Source: Polytrichum commune (lineage: Eukaryota > Streptophyta > Polytrichopsida > Polytrichales > Polytrichaceae). Taken from it: a stretch of DNA of 64,000 nt. This document shows positions 11,901 to 23,377 of the stretch, piece after piece. The stretch lies in contig OX485806.1 of the NCBI GenBank assembly GCA_950295325.1, positions 5,206,001-5,270,000 of the forward strand, given 5' to 3'. Every line of letters starts with the position of its first letter. Position 1 is the first letter of the stretch. The position numbers and the translations under genes are program-made. The notes beneath the pieces are model-generated. The model made no database searches. It was given only the letters and a program-made list of their open reading frames with translations, and was not told where the DNA came from.

Positions 11901-14900
11901 CGATTGGGAGCCGAAAGGACGTAAATGGCGGGCCACACATAACCAAACCGGCAGGGCGATGAAGTGGACCACGAAACCGGTGAAAAGAGAACTAGAAAAT
12001 GACAATATGATCATAGCCGACTTTAAGATAAAAATGACTATGGTCTTACGGGAGAATGAACGAATTGAGGACTTGAGATTCAAGTCGGCAACTATAGTGA
12101 AGAACTTTGAGCTAAAAACTCAAAGAAGATTCAAGGGGATTAGCAAGGCCATATTCAAGTATGGAGGCAAACAATTAACGAAGGTGGAACGAGAACGGAA
12201 TGCGGTTAAAGGCAAAAAAGTAGACGTTGTGGTTTGATGGGGACTAAACCTGGCAGCAACACGCATTTCCGACACGGTCAAATACTGGTCAGCCACATCA
12301 ATGCAGGGCATTTATGCAAATGAACCCCGGGAGGAAGGATGGCCCGCGATAGGGTTAAGGGCGAAAGGCAAAGCCATCCTCAATCGAAGATATACAGGCT
12401 CAATACACAAATTCCACTGCTAGATGTACGAAAGAGGGGCAAGCAAGGTGAACATAGAAGCAATAACGGCAAAACTCTACGAATTCGTCCAACCAAGTTT
12501 CACGGGAGAGGTAGTCCGAGCCGATCAAGTCGCCATGTTCCTGTGGAGCAAAGTGTACATAAGATAATTATGGCAAAGTAATGAGGAGTTTGGAACTCTG
12601 TTCTGGATCAAAGCCGGAGGAGAAAAGGAAAAAAAAACCCCGTAATCAAACGAATGTGCCGCATAATAAGATAATGAGATTAAAATCGGGGCCCGAAATA
12701 TGATCAAATAACATATCGGTTTTTAAAGCAATGTGATAAAATCTCGCTTACGAAATGATTAATAAATATATTACGCATTGAGACCAAACTGGGTTTATTA
12801 TACACCGCATACAAGTTAGGATTTGTATCCTACATCCCGAAACCCGGGGCCCCGAACACAAGTGTCCTAAACCTAAAACCGGTAACAGTGTTACCGGTAT
12901 TCTTCAAGATCTTGAGTAAATATATAACTTTCACGCCGTGCGAAGTGATGAAGGAAATAGTAAAGGGGATATATTCGCACATACCCTTTACATTCCAAAT
13001 GGCCGTAAAACCGGGCGTGGCAGAATGTTGAGACGCAAACCTGTAGTTGACGGCGGTGCTGGAGGATAGCTGATACAAACGAAATAAATTGTTTTACTTA
13101 TTTATGGACTTCAATGGAATATTTACGTCCATGCCTCTTAGCCTGATTATGAACACGATCGATATCTTGCCGAAATGCCCAATTTTTAAAAGAATATGAA
13201 AAGATACAGCAAGCGGAAACCAAGTCCGGCTAATCTTATATGGTGAGGCATCGGAACTACTTACAATAATAAAGAGAGTTGCATACGCAATACAATTAGC
13301 TACCTCAACTTCATGGTCGTGAAAGAAATGGTTGTGAAAATGGTCGTGAAATGGATAACACGTGAATATAAGGGATATGAGATAGCAAATATCGAGGTGA
13401 AAAACATGGACTATATGAATAATGAAGTCCGCATTGCCGATACCAAAGAGGACATAAGAAAAATGACAAAAATTCAAAGCGAATTCGCGAATTAGACCGG
13501 AATGAAATTCGGCATCCACAAGTGCGTGTACTGGGGGCATGATTTGGGGAGGGGACGAGGGAAACATGTCAGCCTATGTAGAGAGGCAGTCCCGCAACTT
13601 GAAATATTAGAAGCCTTCAAATACCTAGAAGCGCACAAGGCTCCCGCGTTCGCGAAAAACAACTTGAAGTCAACATTATCATATAGATCAAATGATGAAA
13701 GACGAGACGTACATGAAAAAAAAAGGCCCTGACCAAATATAAGGCGAAGATAGCATAATTAGATACACCAAGAATCCATAAGGTACATTATGTATGCAAA
13801 CTAGATTTCTTGTTGGAGGCGGCGCGACCGCTTATTAAGATATTATGTCCGATAAACCCCCCACCCAATTACATCTTAGATGAAACAACTACGATTCAAC
13901 ACAACGGAAAATACTTGGATGGCCCGCGAAACGAAGGGGTAAGAGACAATTCGAAATGAACATAGATCATTTCGGATTAAGACTACCCAATTTCAGGATG
14001 ATAAAGGATTCCATGTTGGTAAACACGACGTATGCCTTCATCTACAACTCATACCTGCAAGTAAAAACATTGTTTAAATAGATGATGAAAGATGTACGAA
14101 TAATAGCCGGTATACTGTGGGCCCCGCGGGCAAGATATTTTTGGATTGGGACATCATATACGGAAACCCGGTGCGAGATTTGAATACGCAAACGAAGGGT
14201 CTTGCATGTTAAAAGCCAATATGGACAAACCCGAAAGCGAGGTAGAAGATTAGTACAAAGAACAAAAGAAAATGACGCACCTACATCGCGTTCATCTATC
14301 ACGCATGTCAAGCCATCGGAGTGACAATCACGGTGGAATGTATTTTTTAAGGTCGATATCCGAAACGGAGACCTAAAAAAACGTGATAAGGTTAAGATAA
14401 TCAGGAACCTAAACAACGGAATAGGTCCGTACGCGCAGACCGTGTTGGATAATGCAAAGCTCGAAATTAAGGAATACACAAAGGAGGCGGTAAGGTACCG
14501 CGATAGGCAAGAGCTCGTCGAAAAGATTGTTTGAAAATAATTTGCACACGAAGGGCCGCAAACATCAGGTAGCCGCAATTAGGTCTGGATGTTTTGTCTC
14601 GATATGTCAGAGTATAAGACAATGATCGCAGCTGCATTCAACGTCCTGCCGGTGAAGTCAGTGGTTAGCATGTGACACCGAAGTGGGGAAGTGTACTGCG
14701 ATAATAATCGTGAGTTGAAACAAGAAACGGTCAAACATTTGTTCTATAGCTGCAAATATCCGATATATGAAGCAATTAGGACGAAACGACACGACAATGT
14801 TGTTAGCAAACTATACTGCTGAGTAAAGCTAAGGGCAGAGAAATGAAAACTAGGCAGACTAGATAGCTTCCAGATCTGGATGCCGGACAATACGTGGGGC

Positions 14901-14960
14901 ACGTCGAATGACAATGCTTTAATATTTCTGGATATATTATAGGACGATCTGATTACGCAT
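11900..14960 (+). mobile_element. Decayed non-LTR (L1-type) retrotransposon, RT and zf-RVT remnants
   Basis: Three separated, in-order signals occur on the plus strand. From about 12819 one frame reads GFVSYIPKPGAPNTSVL then LKPVTVLPVFFKILSKYI, matching the start of LINE reverse transcriptase (the 'P.PG......RPITLL...YKI..K' region). Near 13960 a frame reads MNIDHFGLRLPNF, like the 'GGLGL.D' segment after the RT. Near 14700 a frame reads YCDNNRELKQETVKHLFYSC, with the C...ET..H.F..C pattern of the zf-RVT domain. Many stops and shifts separate them and the RT active-site box was not found. The element is an old, dead copy; its ends were not determined. Confidence 0.6.
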
Positions 14961-15950
14961 CACAGACCGGACTTGAGAGCCCACCTAAAGAGCCCCTCGC
15001 TACATATACATTTAATCATAATTACCTTATTAGGTTTACTAAAAAAATATTGTATTTGAATGTAACATGAATGGATGTACATTAATATTGGTGTGAGGTC
15101 CCTCTATATCTAGAATTTTGCGTTGAATAAGTAAGGCGGGCTTCTTGGAAGATATTGCAAACTACGTGAAGAAAAGAGAGGGTAGCATCAAATGGTTGGG
15201 AGGTAAATCTTGTAAGTTTTTTTTTAATAATAGTGTGTTAAATTCCTTAAAATATATATCTAAATAATATAAAATATGGTTTATGAGTTCATATTTGGTC
15301 AATATTTAAAGTAAAATAACAAGGGGTTTACAACATTTAGATATTATATCTTTATAGAGTGAGTTGAAATGATATTTCATTCACATATGCATCATGTAGG
15401 AGAGTGACTTCAGAACGAAGGTAGCACGCAAAGAGTCTTCCATTGAGAAGAGAGGCTCTCGGGGTATAGGAGCCGGTAGATAAATGAGATATATGTTTGC
15501 TTTTGAACTTGCTACACATAGCAGAGTGATAAAAAAAATTGAGATATGCCAATTTTAAGTATTGGATGTTTAAATATAGAATCTCCATGCAAAAATGTCA
15601 CAACCATCCTTGAGGGCCAAATACGTTGAATTGTTGAAGAGAATGGATGTATTTCAATTTTGTTCAAATATATTGTATGCACATTGAATTGGTGCATTCG
15701 GTGGTAAATCAACATTGTGGATTTTCATGTGTGATGTGGGTAAGAATATTAACCATGCCAAACAAAGTTGTGGGTGCAAGCTAATAGTAACGTGTTCTCC
15801 CAAGTGATGAAGATATATGGTGGGTGACACATGTACAATTTGTTTTCGTTGAATTTTGCAAGTCCCATATACGAAACTATTAAAGAGGCCAATAAAAAGG
15901 GAGTACAATTTATTCATGGAGAACGTGCACACGTTTTTAGTTGTGTTGCA
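14960..15950. other. AT-rich spacer
   Basis: No supported gene. Contains A/T tracts and no clear terminal repeats. The 3' end of the decayed LINE should lie near its left border. Confidence 0.4.
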
Positions 15951-18300
15951 AATATTTACTAAGAAGCTAAGGTTGCCCATAACATTGAGGAGTTGATGCC
16001 TATGATATTGCTTGTAGATGAGACTAAAGTAAAATTTATTATTTCATGGAAGGCTAAGTCAAATACTCTATTAGGTTTTGTGGGTTGAGGGTAGACCATG
16101 CTTGTGTCATTACATTCAAACTAGTTGTAGGTTCCAATTCATGAGGTTATGATATGATCATGCATGTATTCTTTGATATTCAAATTGCAAGCTTTGCAGG
16201 GTGATAATTGTTAAACCATTGCATGATAAGTTGCATATGTTTGTTTTTGTGGTTGCTTGCATTTGCAATTGTTTTAAAAGCTTTATGAGTTCACAATTAA
16301 TGAGTTATGGTATGATGAGCATGCACAAGTGTTTGGGCCTATTGCAGGTCATGCTTCAGACGGTGATCATCGTTCTAAATTGTTGATGTTGTATGATTAT
16401 AAACTAACTATTGGGTTGAGGTTAAAGCACGGGGAGGTCACTTCATTGTCAAGTTGACACCACGTGCGGACAAAGTTTGCTACCCCTATATTACATGCCA
16501 TGTATAATTTTAAAATTGATGATATTTTTTCTACATATACATAACCATTGATAGTATCTTTTGTATATTTTTTTGAAATTTTTAGTCATCTTTGTTTTTT
16601 TTAGTAATTGTTTTAGTTCAATTATGTGTCATTCTAGTTATGTTTTATGAAAAAAACAAATCATCAAATTTAGTTACCACTTTTAACTATGTCATAGGTA
16701 CTATGTATATCTACTCATGAAAAACATTTGATAAAATTTTGACCCATTTTGGTGGTGCAACTTACCAAAAGAAGATTTTTTTTGGTCGCACGTGGTGTTC
16801 AACTTGACAATGGAGTGATCTCCCCGTGGGTTAAAGGTGGATTGGGAAGGTTGGCTTCCATCCGGAGGATTGAGTGATGGAGGGCATGCATAGGGTTTAC
16901 ATGACTAGGATTACATTCACAATGGAAAAAAACAATCAATCCCCTCGACAATCATGTGAGGACTCTACAACTTGGTGCCCATACTTATTTCTTGGAGCAT
17001 ATTGGTCAAGTGCGCAATAAGTACACTTTTAGCGAGCATGCACTAAGGTTGAAAGATATCCACCCCTCCGACTGACAAAATTCAACATCCACCCAACTTA
17101 TTTGTCAAACAAAGGTACAATTGTGCCTTAATAAACTGAGATTAATTTTTGATGCATATTCAAAAAATACTTTGGGTATGTAGTTATACCAACAAATATG
17201 TGCTAACTATGTAGATATACTTATTTTAGTTACTATTGACTTGAGGGCAAGATTGACACTTGTAGCCAAGGTTTCTTTATTTTTCTGACTTTGGAGACTA
17301 TGGCTCCAACATGAAGACCATGCAATACGTGGGAATCCACGTAAGTTGATTGTGATATATTCATTTGTGTCCAATTAGTGTTATTTGGATGTCCAAATAT
17401 CATGTCATTTTGTTGTGCTATTGGTCACACATTTTAGGGATTGATTCCCGTCGTTGGTTGTCCCCCTCCACCTACATGAATCAGGTTCTTGTAAAGTTTT
17501 GTTCTCCAAAATTGGAGGAATGCAAGGTATGGAGAGAACCTATAATTTTCAAGAGCTAATCAATTTTGCTAACACCTTGAACCATTTTGCATTTGTTGAG
17601 TACACTAAAAATGGATTACAATTTGGTAATGTGCACAATAAGATGCAAAATGTATGGGTGGATTTGCATCCAATGCAACTAGGTGAGACATAGGTTGATT
17701 TGTCTAATTATTGTGTGTTGTGTAGTGATGATGATATTGTTGGTGACCTCAAAGAAGGCTCCAAACAAGCCCAAAGTTGCCTGTTACACTAGACATGAAC
17801 CCAAAGAGTAGGTTTTTGTCACAAAATCAATGGTTTCTCATCCATGGGAAAAGAAGACAAGAAACATTTGGCATATGTACACAAGTCTTGCAAGATTGTA
17901 AGGGACGATGGGGACTTAAAAATAATATGGTTTGGAGCACAATTTGTTGATGTTCCAATTTCCGCAAGTGTTACACATGTAGAACTTGAGTTGTGGGATG
18001 ATGGGTTCAACGATGTGGAGGTAATCCAAAGTGAAACAAAGGATGCTATCGATGACATGCTTAGTAATGTTGGGCTTGATCCAAGCGATTCAAGTAAAGA
18101 CAACATAAGCCCATATATTGAATATGAGGGCCACAAAATATATAAGTCCACATTGGTTAGCCAAATGAATGGCAACCCATTTTTGTCAAAGGATAAATTG
18201 ACCATGGTAAAAAGAATGTTATATTTCAACAACAGTGAGGACTACCCAAGGTTGCATATTCTAGTAGCTCTCGTTGTTGGGTTTGGGTTGTGATTGTGGT
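15950..18300 (+). pseudogene. Decayed transposase-like gene, N-terminal to middle part
   Basis: Pieces of one protein appear in order with stops and frameshifts between: LLVDETKVKFIISWKAKSN (about 16010), FGPIAGHASDGDHRSKLLML (about 16335), HIGQVRNKYTFSEHALRL (about 16995), KVLFSKIGGMQGMERTYNF (about 17495), then an open stretch 17844-18293 with LVSQMNGNPFLSKDKLT. The 'DET.V', 'GHASDGD' and 'NGNP.LSKD' pattern resembles, from memory, large transposase-like proteins in seed-free plant and animal genomes; I cannot name the family. A second copy of its end is at 57965-58430, also broken. No terminal repeats belonging to it were identified. Confidence 0.45.
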
Positions 18301-20030
18301 GTGTACTTCCTTTAAGCCAAAGTAGTACCTTGAAAAGGTGGGAAGTAATTGAGAGGGTCTTCCTGAAGGTATGGGAGACCCATAACAATAGCCAATGGAT
18401 CCAATGATGATTGTTGGTGGCTTGGCCGTGTCCGAAGAATTCAGAGGAGGGTTGGCACAAAATGGGGCCTCTCAAGGACACCTATAGATGTGATGAATAA
18501 ACCATCAACGACATCTAGAAGCACAAGTGCAAGGCATGTTATTATGGTCATGCTTTATTGTTTTTCAAAATCCACGTGTAATATGAAATTCAAGTATGAA
18601 TCTAGTGACATTAATCAAGTTGATGTGGATTCTATCATTTCCACATGCATTCTCACATAGGAGTATGCAACCAACTTGTATTAGGTAGGTCACAAAGATG
18701 TTAATTCATTGGATGAATTTGTGGCAAACAAAAAATAACATTATCATAGTCATAGTTGCATATCACATCCACAATCATATGTGGATTATATGTAGTACTA
18801 ACCTAATGACAACATACTTATGGTAAGATCAGCTGGGCTATTGATGCCTCATTGGCCATGATGAATGCTATAATGGTACTCATTTTGGATTTTGAAGATC
18901 TCATACTAATTTTTACTTAATAAGGTAGTAGTTGTCATTGATGGGGGCTAACAATCTCAACCCATATCAAAATGAGGACCTTAAATCCAACCATCGAGGT
19001 ACCTAATTGTGTGTTTGCATGTGGGATAACCCTCCTATTGTGGCAAATTGTTTTAGCATCATGGTCATGTTTCCGGTAATTGTGTTAGCACTAGTAGGGT
19101 CGTCCCAAGTCACAAACACTCGCATGTATTTCTTTACCTAAACTCCATTTCATTCATGTGTTTTTGTTGCTTGAATGTTTATATTCTTTTTGGTTGAATT
19201 TGGTTGTTTAAGTTTGTTGACTGTGGTTGTTTTTGTTGGTTGAATTTGGCATAGGAGGATAGATGTAAGTGAATTGTTGGGGTTTAAGGGACTATATGTG
19301 AGGATGGCAAATCTAATAGCTTCTTTGCCCTTAGAGATGGTAACATTTGTATTGGTCTCACAACTATTGTAGGGTTTGAACGACATCAAGGTAGGAGAGA
19401 ATGTTGAGAACCTTTGGCAATTGAGATCATTGAAGACACTTCGATGTTGCAACTTGAGTTGGAGGGAAAAGTTTGAGGATACAATGTAGTGGGTGGCATT
19501 ATGCTTAATTGAAGCAAACTTGGAGAGCGTAAAACCCTTAAGGTGCAAAATAATCACCCCCCTCCCCCAATAACATGTGTTTTGCCTTAAGAAGGTATAT
19601 CTTTGTTTTGACAAATTTTGAGAAGATCAAGCAATCGCAAAGTTGAAGTTTTTAAGTTTGAGCAGCTAGTGAAAATCTTGTTTTTAGAAAGAGTAGAAGG
19701 AAGTGTGTGTGTTTGAAATACACATATGGAAGAATTGGAATTTCTAAAATTGGAGTTCATATGCCTATTCTAGAGGTGATCAAAACTCATGGATTGATGT
19801 ATGGCGAGTGTCTCTCACAATATGATTTTTTTTCTCCTGCAAATCTTGAAAGTGACCTTTTATGAGTTTCAAGAAAATTTTAGAACATCATTCTCTTTCA
19901 AATCAAAACAAAATGAAATGAGATTTCACCTATCTATTCTTGAGGCATCAAAGTATTTTCATGTTGTGTGGGGAGGACCAAATGAAGACATGATATGGCT
20001 CCACAATGGCTTCCCATTTCAAACAAAAAG
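18300..20030 (+). pseudogene. Decayed coding-like region downstream of transposase-like gene
   Basis: Fragments that keep protein-like stretches include WWLGRVRRIQRRVGTKWG (about 18415), HVIMVMLYCFSKSTCNMKF (about 18535) and, at 19801-20061, a frame with FLLQILKVTFYEFQENF and HVVWGGPNEDM. The last is conserved at 61657-61950 (HVVWGGPNEDMKW). They probably belong to the same long dead element gene as 15950-18300. Stops throughout exclude a working gene. Confidence 0.4.
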
Positions 20031-20038
20031 GTTAAACT
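20031..20038. repeat. 8-bp target-site duplication, left
   Basis: GTTAAACT directly before the CAGGG end of the hAT-type element; repeated at 21393-21400. The paralogous block at about 61945 carries a single GTTAAATT with no insertion. Confidence 0.9.
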
Positions 20039-20070
20039 CAGGGTTGTCTATTGTGTCGTGACGGAGGGTA

Positions 20071-20127
20071 ATCCCGGCATAATGTCGTGCCGTCACGACA
20101 CGTATCCGTCACGACATTATGCCGGAT
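20071..20127. repeat. Subterminal palindrome of the hAT element
   Basis: CCGGCATAATGTCGTG and its exact complement CACGACATTATGCCGG face each other across about 20 bp that themselves contain CCGTCACGACACG and CCGTCACGAC. It is a stable cruciform-capable site and holds several copies of the subterminal CGTCACGAC motif. Confidence 0.75.
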
Positions 20128-20271
20128 GCTGTCTTTATCCTGACGGACTTGAATTTTACCGATTTTTTTGTGTAATTACATTAACCCAATTCGGACACGT
20201 AGGATTTACAATGTCCACGTGTGATGACATGTCAGCAAAGTAAAGGTAAAGTGGGGAAAATTTTACTAGAG

Positions 20272-21118
20272 CCCGTCCGCCCCCCCGTCCGCCCCTGTTC
20301 CCGACCCCGTCCGCTCCGTTCCCCCCCGTCCGCCCCCGTTCCCGACCCCGTCCGCTCCGTTCCCAACCCCGTACGCCCCGTTCCCCCCCGTCCGCCCCTC
20401 CGTCCGCTCCCCTGTCCGCCCCAGTTTTTTTTTTTTTTTTTTTTCTTCCCCCCCCTTCCCCGTCCGCCCCATTTTAAAAAAAAAACAAAATTTCCCCCCC
20501 CCTCCGTCCGCTCCCGTCCGCCCCCGTTCCCGACCCCGTCCGCTCCGTTCCCAACCCCGTACGCCCCGTTCCCCCCCCCCCCCGTCCGCCCCATTTTAAA
20601 AAAAAAAAAAATTTCCCCCCCCCTCCGTCCGCCCCCGTTCCCGACCCCGTCCGCCCCCGTTCCCAACCCCGTCCGCTCCGTTCCCAACCCCGTACGCCCC
20701 GTTCCCCTCCGTCCGCTCCCCCGTCCGCCCCAGTTTTTTTTTTCCCCCCCCCCCCTTCCCCGTCCGCCCCATTTTTAAAAAAAAAAAATTTCCCCCCCCC
20801 TCCGTCCGCTCCCGTTCCCCCCCCGTCCGCCCCCGTTCCCGACCCCGACCCCGTCCGCTCCGTTCCCCCCCCGTCCGCTCCCGTTCCCGACCCCGACCCC
20901 GTCCGCTCCGTTCCCCCCCCGTCCGCTCCCGTTCCCCCCATCCGCTCCGTTCCCCCACCCGTCCGCTCCCGTTCCCCCCGTCCGCCCCCGTTCCCGACCC
21001 TGTCCGCTCCCGTTCCCCCCCGTCCGCTCCCGTTCCCAACCCCGTCCGCTCCGTTCCCGCCCCCGTTCCCGACCCCGTCCGCTCCGTTCCCCCCCCCCAC
21101 CCCCGTCCGCCCCACACC
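20272..21118. repeat. C-rich minisatellite with higher-order structure
   Basis: About 850 bp built from short variants such as CCCCGTCCGCTCCGTTCCC and CCCGACCCCGTCCGC. Blocks are punctuated by homopolymer spacers: CCCCATTTTAAAAAAA...TTTCCCCC near 20468, 20592 and 20769, and CCCCAGTTTTTT near 20421 and 20731. The plus strand is almost purine-free outside the spacers, so the minus strand is a dense series of G runs able to form G-quadruplexes. Long open frames on both strands are by-products of the period. Confidence 0.9.
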
Positions 21119-21392
21119 CTCCTTAGTCGTTTTTTACTACTTTGATTTTAACAAAATGGTAAACAAAATGGCAAAATGATTTACCTGGCGCTAGGCATAT
21201 CCACGACCACGTCGGCGTTTTCTGCCACATAGGACGCCACCTTGGCAAGAAGGTAAGTATTTTACCCACCCTAGTCCGTTCCCCCTATGTTGACCCTACG
21301 TGGACCCTATTGTGTCGTGACGGAGGGGTCCGTCACGACACGACACGACATGACGGCACGACACCGTCATGACGTCGCGATAGACAACCCTG

Positions 21393-21400
21393 GTTAAACT
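21393..21400. repeat. 8-bp target-site duplication, right
   Basis: GTTAAACT immediately after the CCCTG end of the hAT-type element; identical to 20031-20038. Confidence 0.9.
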
Positions 21401-21421
21401 TATGTGGTTTGATGTTGAGTA

Positions 21422-21686
21422 CCGTAACACAATAGCTGGTTCGTCCCCTGGCGAACGAATATTTATTTATTTTGAAAAAATAAGGTTCGCCTCTCAAAAA
21501 ACTGAATTTCTCAATTTTCATTTTTAGCAAAAAAATCAGTAAAAATGACCTTAAATGGCTTAGAAACACCAAAAGATTGCAAAAATTAATTAATTTTATT
21601 TTCGTTTTTCTGTCTTCATAATTTCATAATTTTTACGTTTTTTATTTTTAGAATTATTTTTGAACGAACCAGCTATGGTACTACGG
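21422..21686. mobile_element. 265-bp MITE with TA target duplication
   Basis: The left end reads CCGTAACACAATAGCTGG and the right end, read inward on the other strand, CCGTAGTACCATAGCTGG; both continue to TTCGT. That makes about 23-bp terminal inverted repeats with three mismatches, flanked by TA on each side. The paralogous block (about 61970) reads GAGTAGTG without the insert. The inside is AT-rich and non-coding. A TA duplication suggests Tc1/mariner (Stowaway-like); a 3-bp PIF/Harbinger duplication is less well supported. Confidence 0.75.
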
Positions 21687-22224
21687 TAGTGCAAGTGCCC
21701 AACCAACCTTCAATGAAAATGAGGAATGAGGTGTTTGCTTACATGGCCTCCAATGAACCAAAGTCTTGATGCCATGTCCAACAAACAATTGACCAATAAT
21801 ACATGACTAGTAGACATAATTATGTGGCCCTTGTTTAATATATCGAGTAAAGCTATGTGGTGTCAAGGTAAACTCATCATTTAAAAGGTTAATCACATGA
21901 AAACTATTTTCAGGACCCCTCAAATATGACCTTTATGTTGAATTTAATGTTGGGCTAGAATCAATAAGAAGGTAAGGTCTTCCCACGAAGGACCCAAATT
22001 GTGTGCATATTGTTGAATCCTAGTGTGAAGACGCAATTCAAGGTGGTTTAATACTAGGGTCCAAGACCAAAGAAACTAAAAATCAAGCAAACTCTTGGTT
22101 AAGAGCAAATTTTTGGATCCAAGGAGTTTACACTAGGATCCATGTATAAGGCTTGAAGAATAAGAAAAGAGGCTAATGTGAGATCACTTTTTAGCCATAT
22201 CTTGGTGGTCCATACTCAACGAAT

Positions 22225-22545
22225 TCCCTTCCTAGATTGAGAAACCAATCTTCAATCTTGGGTTCAATTTTCAATCCAAAAATAAGGTCCATAAAGGGGT
22301 GTTTGGACCCCAAGTTTCTTGGACACGGACCCAAATGTAAACCCACCTCAACACTCTCAACGAATGGGCATCCTTAATTTTTTCTTTTCCTCACTATAAA
22401 CTTGGTTGTACTTTTTCAACCACTTGCCACTCAAGACCTAAATTACTTCAAGATCTTCATGTTCAAGCTTGGGTCCAATCTTGAGTCCAAAATTAAGGTC
22501 CATAAAGGATGCTTAGAACCCTATGTTTCTTGGACCCATACCCCC
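22225..22545. repeat. Imperfect tandem repeat, also found at 47340-47480
   Basis: AAGGTCCATAAAGG and the surrounding 100 or so bases at about 22260-22330 recur at about 22475-22545. The part from AAATGTAAACCCAC (22333) to about 22450 has a further copy at 47350-47480, immediately after the large LINE. No coding signal. Confidence 0.6.
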
Positions 22546-23372
22546 GCAACGATATCAAGGGAGGAATATATGATGGCCCCTGATCAAACACGGAGAGGAT
22601 AGCAGCACGACACAGGAGAGCTGAGCGAAGCCCTGTAGGACCTGAGAGGTCGTCGAAGGTAAGGGGGAAAGAGAGAAGAGTGGAAACGGCAATGTTGCTG
22701 CTCCTCAAAACTCTTTCCCCCCAGCCACCCACCTCCTCGGAGTATGAAGGGGCACTGTGATCCGCAGCCACCTCAACGGGCGACCCCCTCAACATAAAAA
22801 GACACTGTTAGACGCATCAAACACCACACTCTTTCCTCCGAATTCCTCCAAAACCAGACATTGAAGGAGAATAGACCCACTGCCATAGTACATTGTAGGA
22901 GCTGCCTCCCCCTGCTATCACCAGATCTACACTCAAACACATACTTAGAGCGATAGATAACGACAACACCAGCGGCGATCGCACCAAGAACACTGTGGCA
23001 ACACAACACTAGGAGGAGCTACCGGCTAAGGAACTGCATCAACTCACCACCGAGCGGCACCCACCCTCACAGACACATCAGACAAGGATACAACGGCCAT
23101 CGAAATCTAAAGCGCATCGATCTACAAACAAGGAGTTGCGGACGGCCAAGGAGCTTCAATACACACTGCCAAAGAGAAGCTCAAACCCCCTCTCTAGCAA
23201 CTAGATCAGATGAGTGTTTTATTTCTTGAAAGCATATTGATTAGATTTATGATAGATAGCATCAGGTCCAGATAGTGAAAGTGGAACTAGCCTCAAAAAC
23301 CCAGCCCAGATCCAAAAGGCATAAACATCTTTTGAAAACATCAAGTAACTTTGAGGGAAGGTGCTAGATTAG
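22545..23372. other. GC-richer spacer, target of the Gypsy insertion
   Basis: No gene is supported; short minus-strand frames lack motifs. The sequence continues after the Gypsy element at 33743, where TTGAAAGCAT is again seen close to the junction. Confidence 0.4.
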
Positions 23373-23377
23373 ACGAA
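23373..23377. repeat. 5-bp target-site duplication, left
   Basis: ACGAA directly before the TGTGAG start of the 5' LTR; repeated at 33738-33742. Confidence 0.9.

Larger units (their letters stand above)
20039..21392. mobile_element. Non-autonomous hAT-type DNA transposon
   Basis: The element starts CAGGGTTGTCTATTG and ends with CGATAGACAACCCTG, giving imperfect terminal inverted repeats of at least 13 perfect bases (CAGGGTTGTCTAT). It is flanked by the 8-bp direct repeat GTTAAACT, the size and CAGGG start typical of the hAT superfamily. Subterminal zones at both ends carry repeated GTCGTGACG/CGTCACGAC in both orientations, as hAT transposase-binding regions often do. There is no transposase frame. 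The middle 850 bp is a C-rich minisatellite. The paralogous copy at 61.9 kb lacks it, proving insertion. Mobilisation would need a hAT transposase encoded elsewhere. Confidence 0.88.
17785..22080. repeat. Diverged segmental duplication, copy 1 (partner 57965-62376)
   Basis: Collinear similarity runs from AGACATGAACCCA (17787) to TGGTTTAATACTAGG (about 22050) and matches 57965-62376. Differences are many point changes plus a few large indels. Copy 1 alone has the hAT element and the TA-flanked MITE. Copy 2 alone has an unknown 0.93-kb insertion and the LTR at its end. About 770 bp at 60598-61365 are missing here. The comparison gives clean empty sites for dating and defining the insertions. 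Confidence 0.85.

Noticed and set aside
13094-13567. 157-codon minus-strand frame
   Set aside because: It is antisense to the decayed LINE reverse transcriptase region, is hydrophobic by composition, and has no motif.
14042-14578. 178-codon minus-strand frame
   Set aside because: Antisense to the decayed LINE between the RT and zf-RVT remnants; no recognisable protein.
20221-21117. Long open frames on both strands rich in Pro/Arg/Ser or Gly/Thr/Arg
   Set aside because: They arise from the period of the C-rich minisatellite, overlap each other on both strands and lie inside the hAT element.
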